This document shows positions 18,275 to 28,000 of a stretch of 64,000 nucleotides of DNA, one piece after another (the stretch's first letter is position 1; each line of letters starts with the position of its first letter). The translations under genes were made by a program, and so were the position numbers. This DNA is from Novipirellula herctigrandis. GTDB lineage: Bacteria; Planctomycetota; Planctomycetia; Pirellulales; Pirellulaceae. Location of the stretch: assembly GCA_007859835.1 (NCBI GenBank), contig SJPJ01000001.1, forward strand, positions 3,807,437-3,871,436. Reading direction: 5' to 3'. The notes below the pieces were generated by a model, which did no database searches, had not been told where the DNA came from, and was given only the letters and a program-made list of their open reading frames with translations.

Positions 18275-18994
18275 ATGAAATTTTCAAACCAAAGCCATGC
18301 ACTACGAATCATGCTCGACACCAAGGATTGCGAATTGTCGTCGGTCGAGATTGAACACATGGAGGAAGATCTACACACGCTGCGCGAGCTAGTTGCTGAC
18401 TTTCCCGTTTCTGACTTGCACGTGACGGTGGTCCATCACCCGCGTGGCGGTGACTATCACGTTCGAACCACCCTTGCGCTTCCTGATCGAAGAATTTTCA
18501 CTGGCGACCGTCATGCCAAAGTGCATCCGGCATATGAACGCTGCCTGCGCAAGTTAGTGAAGAAGGTCCGCGCCTACAAACATGAAATGCGGATAGGTGA
18601 AGACTCAATCAAGCAGGCCAAGGGAACACGTCAGACCGTCGAGCCGATCGCAGAGCTTGATGTCAGTGCGTTGGTAAAAACCGTCAAAGACGATGACTAC
18701 CTGGAATTCCGACGGAAAATCGATCTGTTTGAACCGGCGTTAAGCGAGCGAATTGCTCGTTGGTTGGGAAAGTACCCCGAAATCCAAACCCAATTCGAAT
18801 GGCCAGTTTCCGTTTCCGACATCGTCGAAGAAGTGTTTCTCAATGCATTCGACCAATTCGATCTACGGTCGCACGACGTATCACCCGGCGATTGGTTAGA
18901 AAACCTGATTGACCCCTCAGTTCAAGCCATTCTACAGTCGCCCGATGACGAATACATGCGGATCGAGTTTTCCAGCGCCGCATTCAATCAGTGA
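18275..18994 (+). CDS. HPF/RaiA-like ribosome-associated protein with sigma-70-region-2-like C-terminus
   Basis: A 239-residue protein. Residues 1-105 fit the ribosome hibernation factor fold: VSDLHVTVVHHPRGGDYHVR gives the second and third strands, and HPAYERCLRKLVKKVRAYKHE the second helix. The usual HPF long-form C-terminal dimer domain is missing. Residues about 140-215 instead look like a sigma-70 region 2 helix set (DIVEEVFLNAFDQF, then PGDWLENLID). HPF proteins bind the 30S decoding region and silence ribosomes. What the C-terminal half does is unknown; it may be a protein-binding relic rather than a working sigma domain. Neighbours fit a hibernation role. Confidence 0.75.
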   Translation: MKFSNQSHALRIMLDTKDCELSSVEIEHMEEDLHTLRELVADFPVSDLHVTVVHHPRGGDYHVRTTLALPDRRIFTGDRHAKVHPAYERCLRKLVKKVRAYKHEMRIGEDSIKQAKGTRQTVEPIAELDVSALVKTVKDDDYLEFRRKIDLFEPALSERIARWLGKYPEIQTQFEWPVSVSDIVEEVFLNAFDQFDLRSHDVSPGDWLENLIDPSVQAILQSPDDEYMRIEFSSAAFNQ

Positions 18995-19223
18995 TTTTCT
19001 CGCTCGGCCTTGTGACGTCAAAACTGGCGAGGCGTTTCAGCTTTTGAGATATGATCGTTCGTGTTGCTCTGATCTCGTTTGCAATGTAGACGTCTGCGTC
19101 ACTCAAAAAACAACTGAAGCGACAATAAAACCGCCCGCGTGCGATCCAATACACATGGCTCTTGTTACGACGTTACAATGATTTTTCTGCGTCGAGCCAA
19201 AGGTTAAGAAACGAGCGAAAACC

Positions 19224-20000
19224 ATGTCGAGCACAAGTGAGTTCATTCAAGCGATCCCCAAATTCGATTACACGGAACCGGCGGTCCCAATGAACGAAGG
19301 CGAGTTCGAAAAGGTGATCCAATCACGGCGCAGCGTACGAGTCTATAACGACGATCCGATCCCCGAGCACGTCATGCGCAGGTGCCTTGAATTGGCCATT
19401 CTCGCACCAAATTCGTCAAATCTGCAGCCCTGGGAATTCTACTGGGTCCGCGATCCGAATAAGAAAAAGAAACTGGTACAGTTTTGCCTAAACCAACCAG
19501 CGGCAGCCACAGCACAGGAGCTAATCGTTTGTGTCGCCAGACTGGATACTTGGCGGAGGAACCGGAAAATCATGCTACAAACATTGGCTGCTTCGGATGC
19601 AAAGATTCCCCAGGCAATGTTGGACTACTATCACAAGATCGTGCCGATGGCATGTGCTCATGGGCCATTCTATCTATTTGCACCGCTGAAGAAATTGGTG
19701 ATGAATTTGATGGCACTACGAAAACCAATGCCGCGTGGTCCAGCCAGCAAGTCGGACATGCGAGTGTGGGCGCACAAATCAACGGCGCTCGCATGCGAGA
19801 ACTTGATGCTGTCGCTGCGAGCGTTTGATTTTGACAGTTGTCCGATGGAAGGAATGGACGCAACTCGCATCCGCAAGTTGCTTGAATTGCCAAGACAAGC
19901 AGAAATCTGCATGGTCGTTTCTGCTGGGAAGCGTGCCGAAAACGGAATCTACGGAGAACAAATCCGGTTTGACAACTCATTGTTCTTGCATGAGTTGTGA
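19224..20000 (+). CDS. Nitroreductase-family flavoprotein
   Basis: A 258-residue protein. The N-terminal FEKVIQSRRSVRVYNDDPIP is the FMN-binding opening of the family, followed by LAPNSSNLQPWEF near residue 65. The middle KSTALACENLMLSLRAFDFD and the C-terminal EICMVVSAGKR are also family-like. Such enzymes use FMN and NAD(P)H to reduce nitro compounds or quinones, and some members only bind FMN. In mycobacteria the nitroreductase-like Acg (Rv2032) belongs to the dormancy regulon. Here the gene starts 229 bases after the HPF-like gene and may have its own promoter. Confidence 0.85.
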   Translation: MSSTSEFIQAIPKFDYTEPAVPMNEGEFEKVIQSRRSVRVYNDDPIPEHVMRRCLELAILAPNSSNLQPWEFYWVRDPNKKKKLVQFCLNQPAAATAQELIVCVARLDTWRRNRKIMLQTLAASDAKIPQAMLDYYHKIVPMACAHGPFYLFAPLKKLVMNLMALRKPMPRGPASKSDMRVWAHKSTALACENLMLSLRAFDFDSCPMEGMDATRIRKLLELPRQAEICMVVSAGKRAENGIYGEQIRFDNSLFLHEL

Positions 20001-20188
20001 ATGATCATTCGGTTGCGTTACTCACTAGGCAAACCCGGTACCCATGATCGCAAATCAAAATCTTCGACCAACACCTCCGCAAGCAATTCCCTCAACTTGA
20101 TTTTGGCCAAGTCAATGCTGACAAAGCCAGAAGCAAGCAAAATTAGCGGTTTGCGTGTTGCGGTTATTGAGGGGGAAGCTTCGTAGGC

Positions 20189-21352
20189 TCAATATCGCAA
20201 ACTTGCTGCCATTCTCTTATCAACGGGCATTTCGTCTTTCGCTGCACCGTGGACTCGCCCCCGGTGAAGCAGCGTTTGCACCATCGCCATCTCGATCAAA
20301 TCGCGACTGGCGTCTCCGGGTTGACCAGTCGGCTTTGTGCGAATTTCTTGCAATGTTCGCGTGTCCTCGAAAAAGCTACCGTTCAACTCGGAGTCTTTAT
20401 CAAAAAACAAAACGTTGATTCGCCCTTCATGCGCTGCAATGAGAACTTGTTCGGGGTCGGTCGCGACTTTGTGGTGACGGCGGTCGCATATTTCCGAAGC
20501 GTCCTCCTGCAATTGATTTCCCAAGCATTCTTTTGCGATTGGCAAGGCTCTTTGCAACATCTCTTCGGGCGAGAACTGATCGACGTTCCCTGTGATTGTC
20601 TTCTCGGCGACTCGATCACTTGAAGCAATTTGTTTGTAGATCGCTGTCTCGTAGTCGACGCCGGCGAGAATCACCATGCCGGGTTTATTGCTAATATACT
20701 TGTACACGACATCGTCCAATTGTCGCAGATAGTGAGTCAGTTCCGCTTTTCCGGTATCCGGAACACCGCCTTGTCCGTGGTATACGGCTCTCTCTTTTCC
20801 AGGCGTCCGTGTATTACCAGAATGCACTTGGAATCCTGAGTCCACAGTGACCGACGCGTGTTGCTGTTTAAAGCTTTCGGGAAACGAAATGTCACTGACA
20901 TCGGATATGGAGGTCGCGGAAGCCGAGAATAGCGTGACGTGATTTTTGCTGATTCTTAGCACGAAAAATGGCGGAACAGTATCGAAGATCGACACGAGTG
21001 GCCGAAGGAAAAACGAACGAGAGACGACGAGTCGCGGAGAAACGTCTTCGTAAATTTGGAACACCTTCCACACGCTGTCAGAAAGAAAAATCGCCATTCC
21101 GCTACGACGATCCATCGTAAATTCACTGGACGTCATTAGGTCATGTAGCGGCTTAAGAAAATCCTCCGCTTCGGTCGCCGGCATCCAATTTTGAACTAGC
21201 GTTTCGCGTGTCTCCCGAACCCGATTGCCGAGCCGAATACGATCATCCTCGGAATCGCGTGGTACTTGGGGAGCAGCAAAAAAGATCGACACATGTGGTC
21301 CACCTTCACTTCGCAGAAGTTGATCAAATTGTCGATGGTCGAGTGTGTTCAT
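20189..21352 (-). CDS. Bacterial archaeo-eukaryotic release-factor-like (baeRF) protein
   Basis: A 387-residue soluble protein. The opening HVSIFFAAPQVPRDSEDDRIRLGN, the FEDTRTLQEIRTK region near residue 330 and DLIEMAMVQTLLHRGRVH near the end match the bacterial eRF1-like family (baeRF3-type, often labelled hypothetical). The middle region (LTHYLRQLDDVVYKYISNKPGMVILAG) is the eRF1 domain-2-like core. No GGQ motif is seen. The family is predicted to act in ribosome rescue or quality control, which is not proven. It faces the nitroreductase gene and lies within the dormancy-type island; mycobacterial Rv2629, a DosR member, is also eRF1-like. Confidence 0.75.
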   Translation of the reverse strand: MNTLDHRQFDQLLRSEGGPHVSIFFAAPQVPRDSEDDRIRLGNRVRETRETLVQNWMPATEAEDFLKPLHDLMTSSEFTMDRRSGMAIFLSDSVWKVFQIYEDVSPRLVVSRSFFLRPLVSIFDTVPPFFVLRISKNHVTLFSASATSISDVSDISFPESFKQQHASVTVDSGFQVHSGNTRTPGKERAVYHGQGGVPDTGKAELTHYLRQLDDVVYKYISNKPGMVILAGVDYETAIYKQIASSDRVAEKTITGNVDQFSPEEMLQRALPIAKECLGNQLQEDASEICDRRHHKVATDPEQVLIAAHEGRINVLFFDKDSELNGSFFEDTRTLQEIRTKPTGQPGDASRDLIEMAMVQTLLHRGRVHGAAKDEMPVDKRMAASLRY

Positions 21353-21929
21353 TTCCGTGGCCTATTGTGAATAACGTTCTTACCAAGAAACTCTATTAGC
21401 TTTGATCAGCAGACTCCACGCCTACCCGAAATCGCTCTCTTTCATCTTGTAAGCGACTCAACTAATTTGCCCAACAAAAGTTGAATCTGACCGTTTACCT
21501 TTCTTCGGTGTTTGTGGGTTAACATATTCCGCGTTCGGATGGAGACTCTCGCAAACACGGTTCAGTAAACTGCAAGTTGTGTGCCGTGGAAGCTTGCGAA
21601 GGACCGACCGAAAAGAGGGTGTCGACTGTGATAGTGGCGAGATTCGCACCTAACGTGTCCAAGAAACCTAGCGTGCATCGGAACACAACTGACCGCTGGA
21701 AATCCGTCCTACAACAATGCTTCCAATTAGTCTCTGAATTTCGGCAAGGTGCAAATGCACACGCGTGCATAACGAGAGTGCGCAGATCAGCACACAACCT
21801 TCGGTACACGCTTTGCTCGAATTTCTTAAAGAGACAGCTGCGGAACTCGCCAAAGACCATGTGTTTGTGCTTGAGATTCAGAAGTCTTGGCGACATCTGC
21901 CTCGTGACCAAATTCAACAGAAACCTAAG
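21353..21929. other. Divergent intergenic region, no supportable gene
   Basis: About 580 bases lie between the baeRF gene and the PEBP-family gene, which point away from each other. Open frames on both strands overlap one another and none has a recognisable domain. Promoters for both genes should be here. I see no clear palindromic operator. Confidence 0.45.
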
Positions 21930-22538
21930 ATGTCAAACTTGATTCGGGGATTCCCCCTGCTAGTGACGTCGTTACTATTCTCCGAAAATTTTTCTGGTCA
22001 ACGACAAGACGCTCCAACGAAATACAAGGAAATGATAGTGATGCAGATCACCAGCACTGCCTTTACGAATGGCAAACCAATTCCTGCGAAGTACACGGGA
22101 GTCGGTGAAGATATTTCTCCGCCGCTTTCTTGGACAAAAGTGCCCAACGAGACCGAATCATTCGCATTGATCTGTGATGACCCAGATGTGCCCAGTCGTG
22201 CCAATCCCCGGCCACAGGGCCCTTGGATTCATTGGGTGATCTACAACATCCCGGCTGATGAGTCGCAGTTGCCCGCTGGTATCGCGTGCAAGCCGGAACC
22301 CGCCGATCCAGCGGGAGCTCATCAAGGCACAAACGACTTCGCCAGAGACAACGTAGGCTACCGCGGCCCGATGCCGCCCAAAGCAAGCGGCCCGCACCGT
22401 TATTTTTTCACACTTTACTCACTCGATCAGCAAATCGACTTGCCAGCGAAACGGGCCGACCAAAAATCGCTGCTTGCGGCGATGCAAGGACATATTCTGG
22501 CGCAAGCAAAACTGATGGGAACATTCGAGCAAAAGTAG
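21930..22538 (+). CDS. PEBP-family protein (YbhB/YbcL type)
   Basis: The conserved part starts MQITSTAFTNGKPIPAKYTG and continues ISPPLSWTKVP, then DDPDVP, WIHWVIYNIP, GYRGPMPP and the GPHRYFFTLYSLD block, covering the whole phosphatidylethanolamine-binding-protein fold with its ligand-site Asp and His. From the ATG at 21930 a hydrophobic leader (FPLLVTSLLF) could export the protein; starts at 22032 or 22041 (with AAGGAA upstream) would keep it cytoplasmic. Bacterial members are of unclear function, possibly inhibitors of other proteins. PEBP-like genes are common in stress islands of the kind seen here. Confidence 0.85.
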   Translation: MSNLIRGFPLLVTSLLFSENFSGQRQDAPTKYKEMIVMQITSTAFTNGKPIPAKYTGVGEDISPPLSWTKVPNETESFALICDDPDVPSRANPRPQGPWIHWVIYNIPADESQLPAGIACKPEPADPAGAHQGTNDFARDNVGYRGPMPPKASGPHRYFFTLYSLDQQIDLPAKRADQKSLLAAMQGHILAQAKLMGTFEQK

Positions 22539-22700
22539 CGAGAGTGAGTGTCGTGAGGTCTCTCGTCGCTCGGGCGATGTGAGTCGTTTGCTTTAGCAAA
22601 CCTTATTGCGGTTGGCGATATGACCGCTGACTTGTTACCGGAATCAGCCATTCCGGTCAATTTCAACACAGGCAACATGATGCTCCGCAAAAACACAAAC

Positions 22701-23436
22701 GCGTTGCTCGGCCATGTTGGCAACACACGTCCATCGATCATGGTCACGATGGACCGGTGTGCTGCGGTTGATATTCAACTGGTGCACGATTTCGTTGCTG
22801 CTGGCAGAGCCAGACAATTGAATATTTCCACGTCTGCTCGCAATGTGTCTGGATCGAATCGAGACAGACGACTTACATGACGCCGGAAACGCAATTCCAT
22901 CATATCCCGGCTGGCCTTTGAGATGCCTTCCACTGTTGTTATTAGAAGTCATGCACTGCCTCGCTACGGGAGTGATGGTCGCCCGCGGAGACCTGGCAAT
23001 GGAATGCGGGTTCGAGCGGTTGGTCGAAGTGCAAGAAGAAATCCTGTGGATGTGCGAAGCAGCACACGTTCCCGTCATCTGGGCCACTCAAGTACTCGAG
23101 CGACTAGCAAAATCAGGGTTGCCAACTCGCGTTGAAGTAACTGATGCGGGAATGGGATCGCGTGCCGAATGCGTGATGCTCCATAAGGGTGAAAACATCG
23201 TCGAAGCCGTCCAATCGCTGGCCGACATCTTACACCGAATGCAAACTGATCAAGCGAAGAAACGCCCCATCTTCCGTCGTCTCCATCTCGCTGAGCATTT
23301 GCTGAATAAAAAGACATGCTGCGGTATAGGGCTGGAATGTGCTTCGGTAGCCAAGAATATCAAGGTGGATCTCAGCAATGGAAACGAAGCGGGTTCTGGC
23401 CCCGAATTTGCTGCCTCTCCTTACTCAAATAGGTAA
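22701..23436 (+). pseudogene. Collapsed atypical pyruvate kinase gene
   Basis: Two separate fragments of one gene remain. At 22701-22845 the text ALLGHVGNTRPSIMVTMD and LVHDFVAAGRARQLNIS matches the N-terminal barrel entry of the long, atypical pyruvate kinases found in stress islands. From about 22972 a different frame gives VMVARGDLAMECG, EAAHVPVIWATQVLERLAK, EVTDAGMGSRAECVMLHKG, the C-terminal part of the catalytic barrel. The several hundred residues in between are reduced to about 125 bases, and the two parts lie in different frames. No intact enzyme can be made. The last 50 codons before the stop at 23436 show no pyruvate kinase pattern. Confidence 0.75.
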
Positions 23437-23460
23437 CTTGCTCAATAAGGAAAAACTCCA

Positions 23461-24042
23461 ATGAAACTTATTAATCCAGGCTATGTTGGTTTGTTTTCTG
23501 CGGTGGTTTGTGTCACGGCTTTAGCCGCACAAGTTGATGATATAGACCTCCATACGGATCAAAGCTCGCTGCAGCTCGGCGTCTTAGTGGGAGCCTGCCC
23601 GGAACAGGACGTTTGCGTACTCGACACGAAGGACGAGATGTGTAGGCAAATGCGTTTGCTTCCGAAGGAAATGGGCCAATGGAAACGAAGCACGCTGCCT
23701 GCGAAAAATGGTGACGATACCGTGTCAAATGCCACTATGCTAAATAAATCGGCGGCAACCAACGATGACATTTCACAGCTTGAACCAAGCCAAGCGAATC
23801 CACTGGGCTCTGTAATCCTGGTTCAATATGACAGCAGCCGAGGTTTTCCACCCAACATTAGCAACGACTGGACTGGTTCACGCTACCGAAACCAAAACAA
23901 CGAAACTCGCCAATATCGCTATCGACTGCCGTATCGTCGGGTTTACCGATATCCGTATTATCGATACCAGTACCAGTATTATCCGCACTGGTATTACTAT
24001 TACCGCGGAACCCCGTACTACTATGGCGGCGTCTATTGGTAG
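23461..24042 (+). CDS. Exported tyrosine/arginine-rich protein, unknown function
   Basis: A 193-residue protein with a signal peptide (MKLINPGYVGLFSAVVCVTALAAQ) and AAGGA 10 bases before the start. The middle part has four cysteines (ACPEQDVCVLD, DEMCRQM). The last 50 residues are dominated by Tyr, Arg and Pro (YRYRLPYRRVYRYPYYRYQ, then a Tyr/His/Trp run and GTPYYYGGVYW). Such tails occur in structural or surface-adhering proteins and can be cross-linked. I do not recognise a family. It follows the pyruvate kinase remnant at the edge of the island and may be unrelated to it. Confidence 0.6.
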   Translation: MKLINPGYVGLFSAVVCVTALAAQVDDIDLHTDQSSLQLGVLVGACPEQDVCVLDTKDEMCRQMRLLPKEMGQWKRSTLPAKNGDDTVSNATMLNKSAATNDDISQLEPSQANPLGSVILVQYDSSRGFPPNISNDWTGSRYRNQNNETRQYRYRLPYRRVYRYPYYRYQYQYYPHWYYYYRGTPYYYGGVYW

Positions 24043-24595
24043 CGTCTAATCGCACCACATTGGTCTGACACCGTGAGCCACGTCTCATACGATCGGGAGT
24101 TGCGTGCTCAACACCATTGCAAATGGTAATCAGCAGCATTCCTTCAGAAAAAGACAGCGAACAATGTGGCACGCCCTCGATCGATCTCGCCTCCGATGGA
24201 AAACAACGCCTCGGAAACGCAACATTGATTCCCCTGCCCGTTGCCTAGACGAGCGACGGTTGGAAATCAGTGTACAAGAAAACGACTCCTGTCAATTGCA
24301 ACGATGAATTCCGCACAGGCAAAATTTTGAGTGACTCGATCAAGTGCAGCAAAGAGGGAGCCTCACTGACGGTGAACTGGATCGATACTCGCATCAGTTT
24401 GACGCACATTCCTCAAAGCAGGGAACTACACAACCACGGTTACGATTAGTGAGCTGCCGGACAATTCAACCTTCTTTGCAGGGCAACTGTTGATCCTTCG
24501 CGATCCGCAAGCCTCGAAGTGAGTCGCGTGCGGGCAGTGACGACCTTCTATTCAGTAGTCATGACTACCAATGTGCTCGCATGAGAGCGAGTCCC
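24043..24595. other. Intergenic region with a possible decayed coding fragment
   Basis: No intact gene is seen over about 550 bases. Around 24430-24522 the plus strand reads TTTVTISELPDNSTFFAGQL and then LILRDPQASK before a TGA, with a protein-like hydrophobic pattern, and just before it in another frame SKEGASLTVNWIDTR. These may be scraps of one former gene broken by a frameshift. The evidence is weak. The region marks the end of the island before rnhA. Confidence 0.3.
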
Positions 24596-25060
24596 TTACT
24601 GTGCCCGTCGTTGCAGGTATTTTTGGTAAGCTTCGACTGCTAACTTGTCGCATCGTTCGTTTTCAATGTGGCCATCATGCCCTTTGACATGATTAAAAAT
24701 GATTTTGTGTTTCTGGATTAGCTTATCGAGCGTTCGCCACAGTTCCTCGTTCTTCACGGGTACCAGCTTCGAACCCTCTTTGCGTTTCCAACCGCGACTC
24801 TTCCATCCTTTCATCCACGAACTGATGCCTTGGCCGACGTAAGTGCTATCGGCATGCAGCGTGACTTCACATGGTTCATTGAGTGCTTCGAGTCCGCGAA
24901 TGACAGCAGTCAACTCCATTTTGTTATTGGTCGTTTCTGGGTCACCATCGCTCCGTTCGAGTTCTTTATCGGTCTTGCTACATCGCAAAATAAACGCCCA
25001 GCCTCCTGGCCCGGGGTTTCCGCTGCATGCACCGTCAGTAAACAAATCAACTTTTTTCAT
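24596..25060 (-). CDS. rnhA: Ribonuclease HI
   Basis: A 154-residue protein of normal RNase HI length. It begins MKKVDLFTDGACSGNPGPGG, and the catalytic set D9, E49, D71 and D138 with H128 (VKGHDGH) is complete, together with the WMKGWKSRGWKR handle region. It cuts the RNA strand of RNA-DNA hybrids and removes R-loops. Its start codon overlaps the stop of the upstream VWA membrane protein by 4 bases, so rnhA is probably translated by coupling in an operon with that gene, an unusual partner for rnhA. Confidence 0.95.
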   Translation of the reverse strand: MKKVDLFTDGACSGNPGPGGWAFILRCSKTDKELERSDGDPETTNNKMELTAVIRGLEALNEPCEVTLHADSTYVGQGISSWMKGWKSRGWKRKEGSKLVPVKNEELWRTLDKLIQKHKIIFNHVKGHDGHIENERCDKLAVEAYQKYLQRRAQ

Positions 25061-28000
25061 TCCTTTTCCTTATTTTTTGCTCGGCGTTTCGCTTCGAGCA
25101 ATCGTTCCGTGTAACTTGGGCCCGCATCTGGCTCTTGCTCGATTGACGGTTTCTTCGCCGCGGGCTTCGATGCCGTTGCATCCATTACGTCAACCGTCTC
25201 GCTTGAGTCCCCTGTCGCCGATGGTTCGAACCGCACACTCGTCCTTCGTCGCTCGATTGAATCGCTCAGTGACTCTTTGCTCTTTCTCAACGCATCCAAC
25301 CGAACCGTCGCTGTCGATTTCGCATCATCCTGCTTACCTCGAATCCTGTCGATGGCCTTTCCAACCCAATCGAAACGAATCGAAACACGACGAACAAACA
25401 CATCGCCAAGAAACAGCCCGCAACTGGCGAGCAGGAACCATGGCCACGCATCACGAAAACTCCGAGCCAATGCCAAACCGCCACGGAACGCATTAGCGTC
25501 GATCAATTCTTCACTCAATTGATCTTCCAGCGGCGCGGTGATTTCGCCCGGCTTACCGCCTCGTGGCCCAATGGATGCAAGCGATTGCAACAACGCTTGG
25601 TTCGTTTCGCGGACGCGGAATTCGTCACTGTACGGCACCGTCACGCCGGTCGTCAACGGTGCGGCGCCCGGTCCCGGGATCACATTCACAAAGTAGCTTC
25701 CCGCTTCGTCTGAGGCAAACGATCCAACGTATCGCCCTGGCGCGGTTTGACGCATTCGTAGCGGCACCGGTTTCAGATTGGGGTCAAGCACGGAGGCATT
25801 CATGTCCAAGAAATTCAAGAACGAATCATCCTTGTCAAGCGCACTGACAACCACTTGGACTTCGCCATCGCGAACTTGCGTGGCAACCGAAAATTTTCCT
25901 GTATCGCCCGTCGGTCGCATGATCCATCGGACCAATTGCGAATAGAATTTTTCATAACCGCCCCACTGAGCCCAATCCCCAGCCCAGCGCTTTCCGCTAT
26001 CCGTCGTTAGTATCGCGGTGCGACCGAGTCCGTAGGTCCAAACGGCCAAAATGGTCGCGTTTTCGGCTGAATCAGGTTTGGGTGATTGAATCAGTACCTG
26101 AGCAAGTGGACTTTCTTTGGTTTGCGTGAGAACGAACCCGGTCAATTTCGGCAAGACTCGATCCACGCCATCAAGTAAGGCATGAGGAAAAATCACCTCG
26201 GGAAAAGCACCGCCGGGCGGTTCATAGACGAGCGGTCGCGAGACACGGCGGGCTTCGCGTTGAAAAATCTTCGGTAATGCTCGACCATCTCGAACGGCAT
26301 AATACTTGCCACCCGTCGCCTGAGCGATTTGTTGCAGTCGACGACTTTCGGTCAAACCGTGTGACGCCACTGCGACGGTGCTGATCGTAATGTTATTGTC
26401 TTTGAACGATTTGATTGTCGTCGGCGACGGGTCGCTTGGGTCACCGTCACTAATAATGATGCAATGTTTGATCGACGCATTGGTGCGTGTTAACCCGGCA
26501 ACAGCCATCTTCATTGCGGGATCAAATTGAGGCATATCACCGGGCGTCATGCGTCCGATCGCCGCCAGCATGGCTTTGCGATTCGGGCCGACTTCCAAGA
26601 GCCCGTTCTTGCCACCCCAAAGCCATGAATCGCCGTTCATACTCCAGTGCAACACTCCGGCATAGTCCGATGGACCAAGTTGCTCCACTGCAGCACGCGC
26701 GATCACCTTCTGCCAATAGTTTCCTTCGGCCATTTCGCTGGCGTGCATAATACACGCCAGCGCTCCGACCGCTTCGACTTTGCTATTGCGGATTTTGAAA
26801 TCCACCGGCATCGCTTTTTCAAGTTCCGAGCCGGCCCAGTAACCGGCACCGAACGCTTCGGGACCGCCGATCATCAGCAGTCCTGCACCGAGTTGTTGCG
26901 TATTGCGAACGAGCATCTTGATTTGTTCGTCCGAAAACGAATTGACAACATCCCCGGATTGGTCTGAAAAACGCGGCACCCCGGCCAACAGGACCGCGTC
27001 ATAGGCCTGCAGTTCCGCTAGGGAGCTAAACAGTTCGTCGTTTGGCATCGAGACAACTTCAATATTGTTGTCGCGAAGCGTTTCGATCATCAAATCGAAA
27101 TCACCCAGTCGCGTTTTTTCTTCGATCACCAAAACGCGGCCTTTCCCGCGAACGTAGGTGTAAGCCGTCGCACTGTTGTTTTGACGAATGCCGTCATCAT
27201 CGTCGGCATTGGGGACAAACTCGGCTTCATAGGTGTAGGCAGCCGGTTGTTCAATTTGGTGCCGTAGCGGAAAAACATTCTTACCCGGTTGCAAACGGAT
27301 TGTTTCTTCAAGCAACAAGGACTCTTCGCCAGCGACGTTTTGCTTGACCCGCAATTTCCCTTCGACTGGGTTGCTTACCGCGGCATCCGAGTAGTTGCTG
27401 ACGACCACCCGAGCTTCAAAAGGCTGGCCTTTGCGAATATTTTCGGGCAAATCGATCTTCTCGACCAACACCTCGCTCTTCGCATCAAGCAGCACTGGGA
27501 CCACGTCGATGCCAATCCCTGAGTCGGCGGCTCGTGCAGCTAATTTTCGTGCTTGGCCGATATTTTCGTTCCCATCGGTAACGATCACGATTCGCCGCGA
27601 CGTGTCTTCGGGCATCGAGGCTTGAGCCAAATTCAATGCCGATTCTAGGTTGGTCGCATCGGTTCGGTCACGCAAACTTTCCAACCGACGTAGCGGGGGG
27701 ATATCGTCATCGAACGGTGGAACTTCGATCGATGCGTCACGCCCAAAGACAACGATCCCGGCACGGTCTTCGCGTTGGCTATCCCGATGCCGGCGAACGT
27801 TCCGAATCACGTAGTCCAGCATCACCTGACGTTTGATTCGTGGAATGCTCTCGGATTGATCGAGCAGGTACATCACCGTCACTCGGTCGCTGACCCATAC
27901 CAGTTGAACCCCAGCGAGTGCTAAGACAACCCCCGTCCAAACGACGGTGCGAAACAGCAAAGCGAGTGCGCGACGGAAACGCCCAAGCGCGCCAAGAGAC

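Noticed and set aside
20001-20186. A 61-codon open frame directly after the nitroreductase
   Set aside because: No binding site, no domain and low-complexity Ser/Thr/Lys text; probably noncoding.
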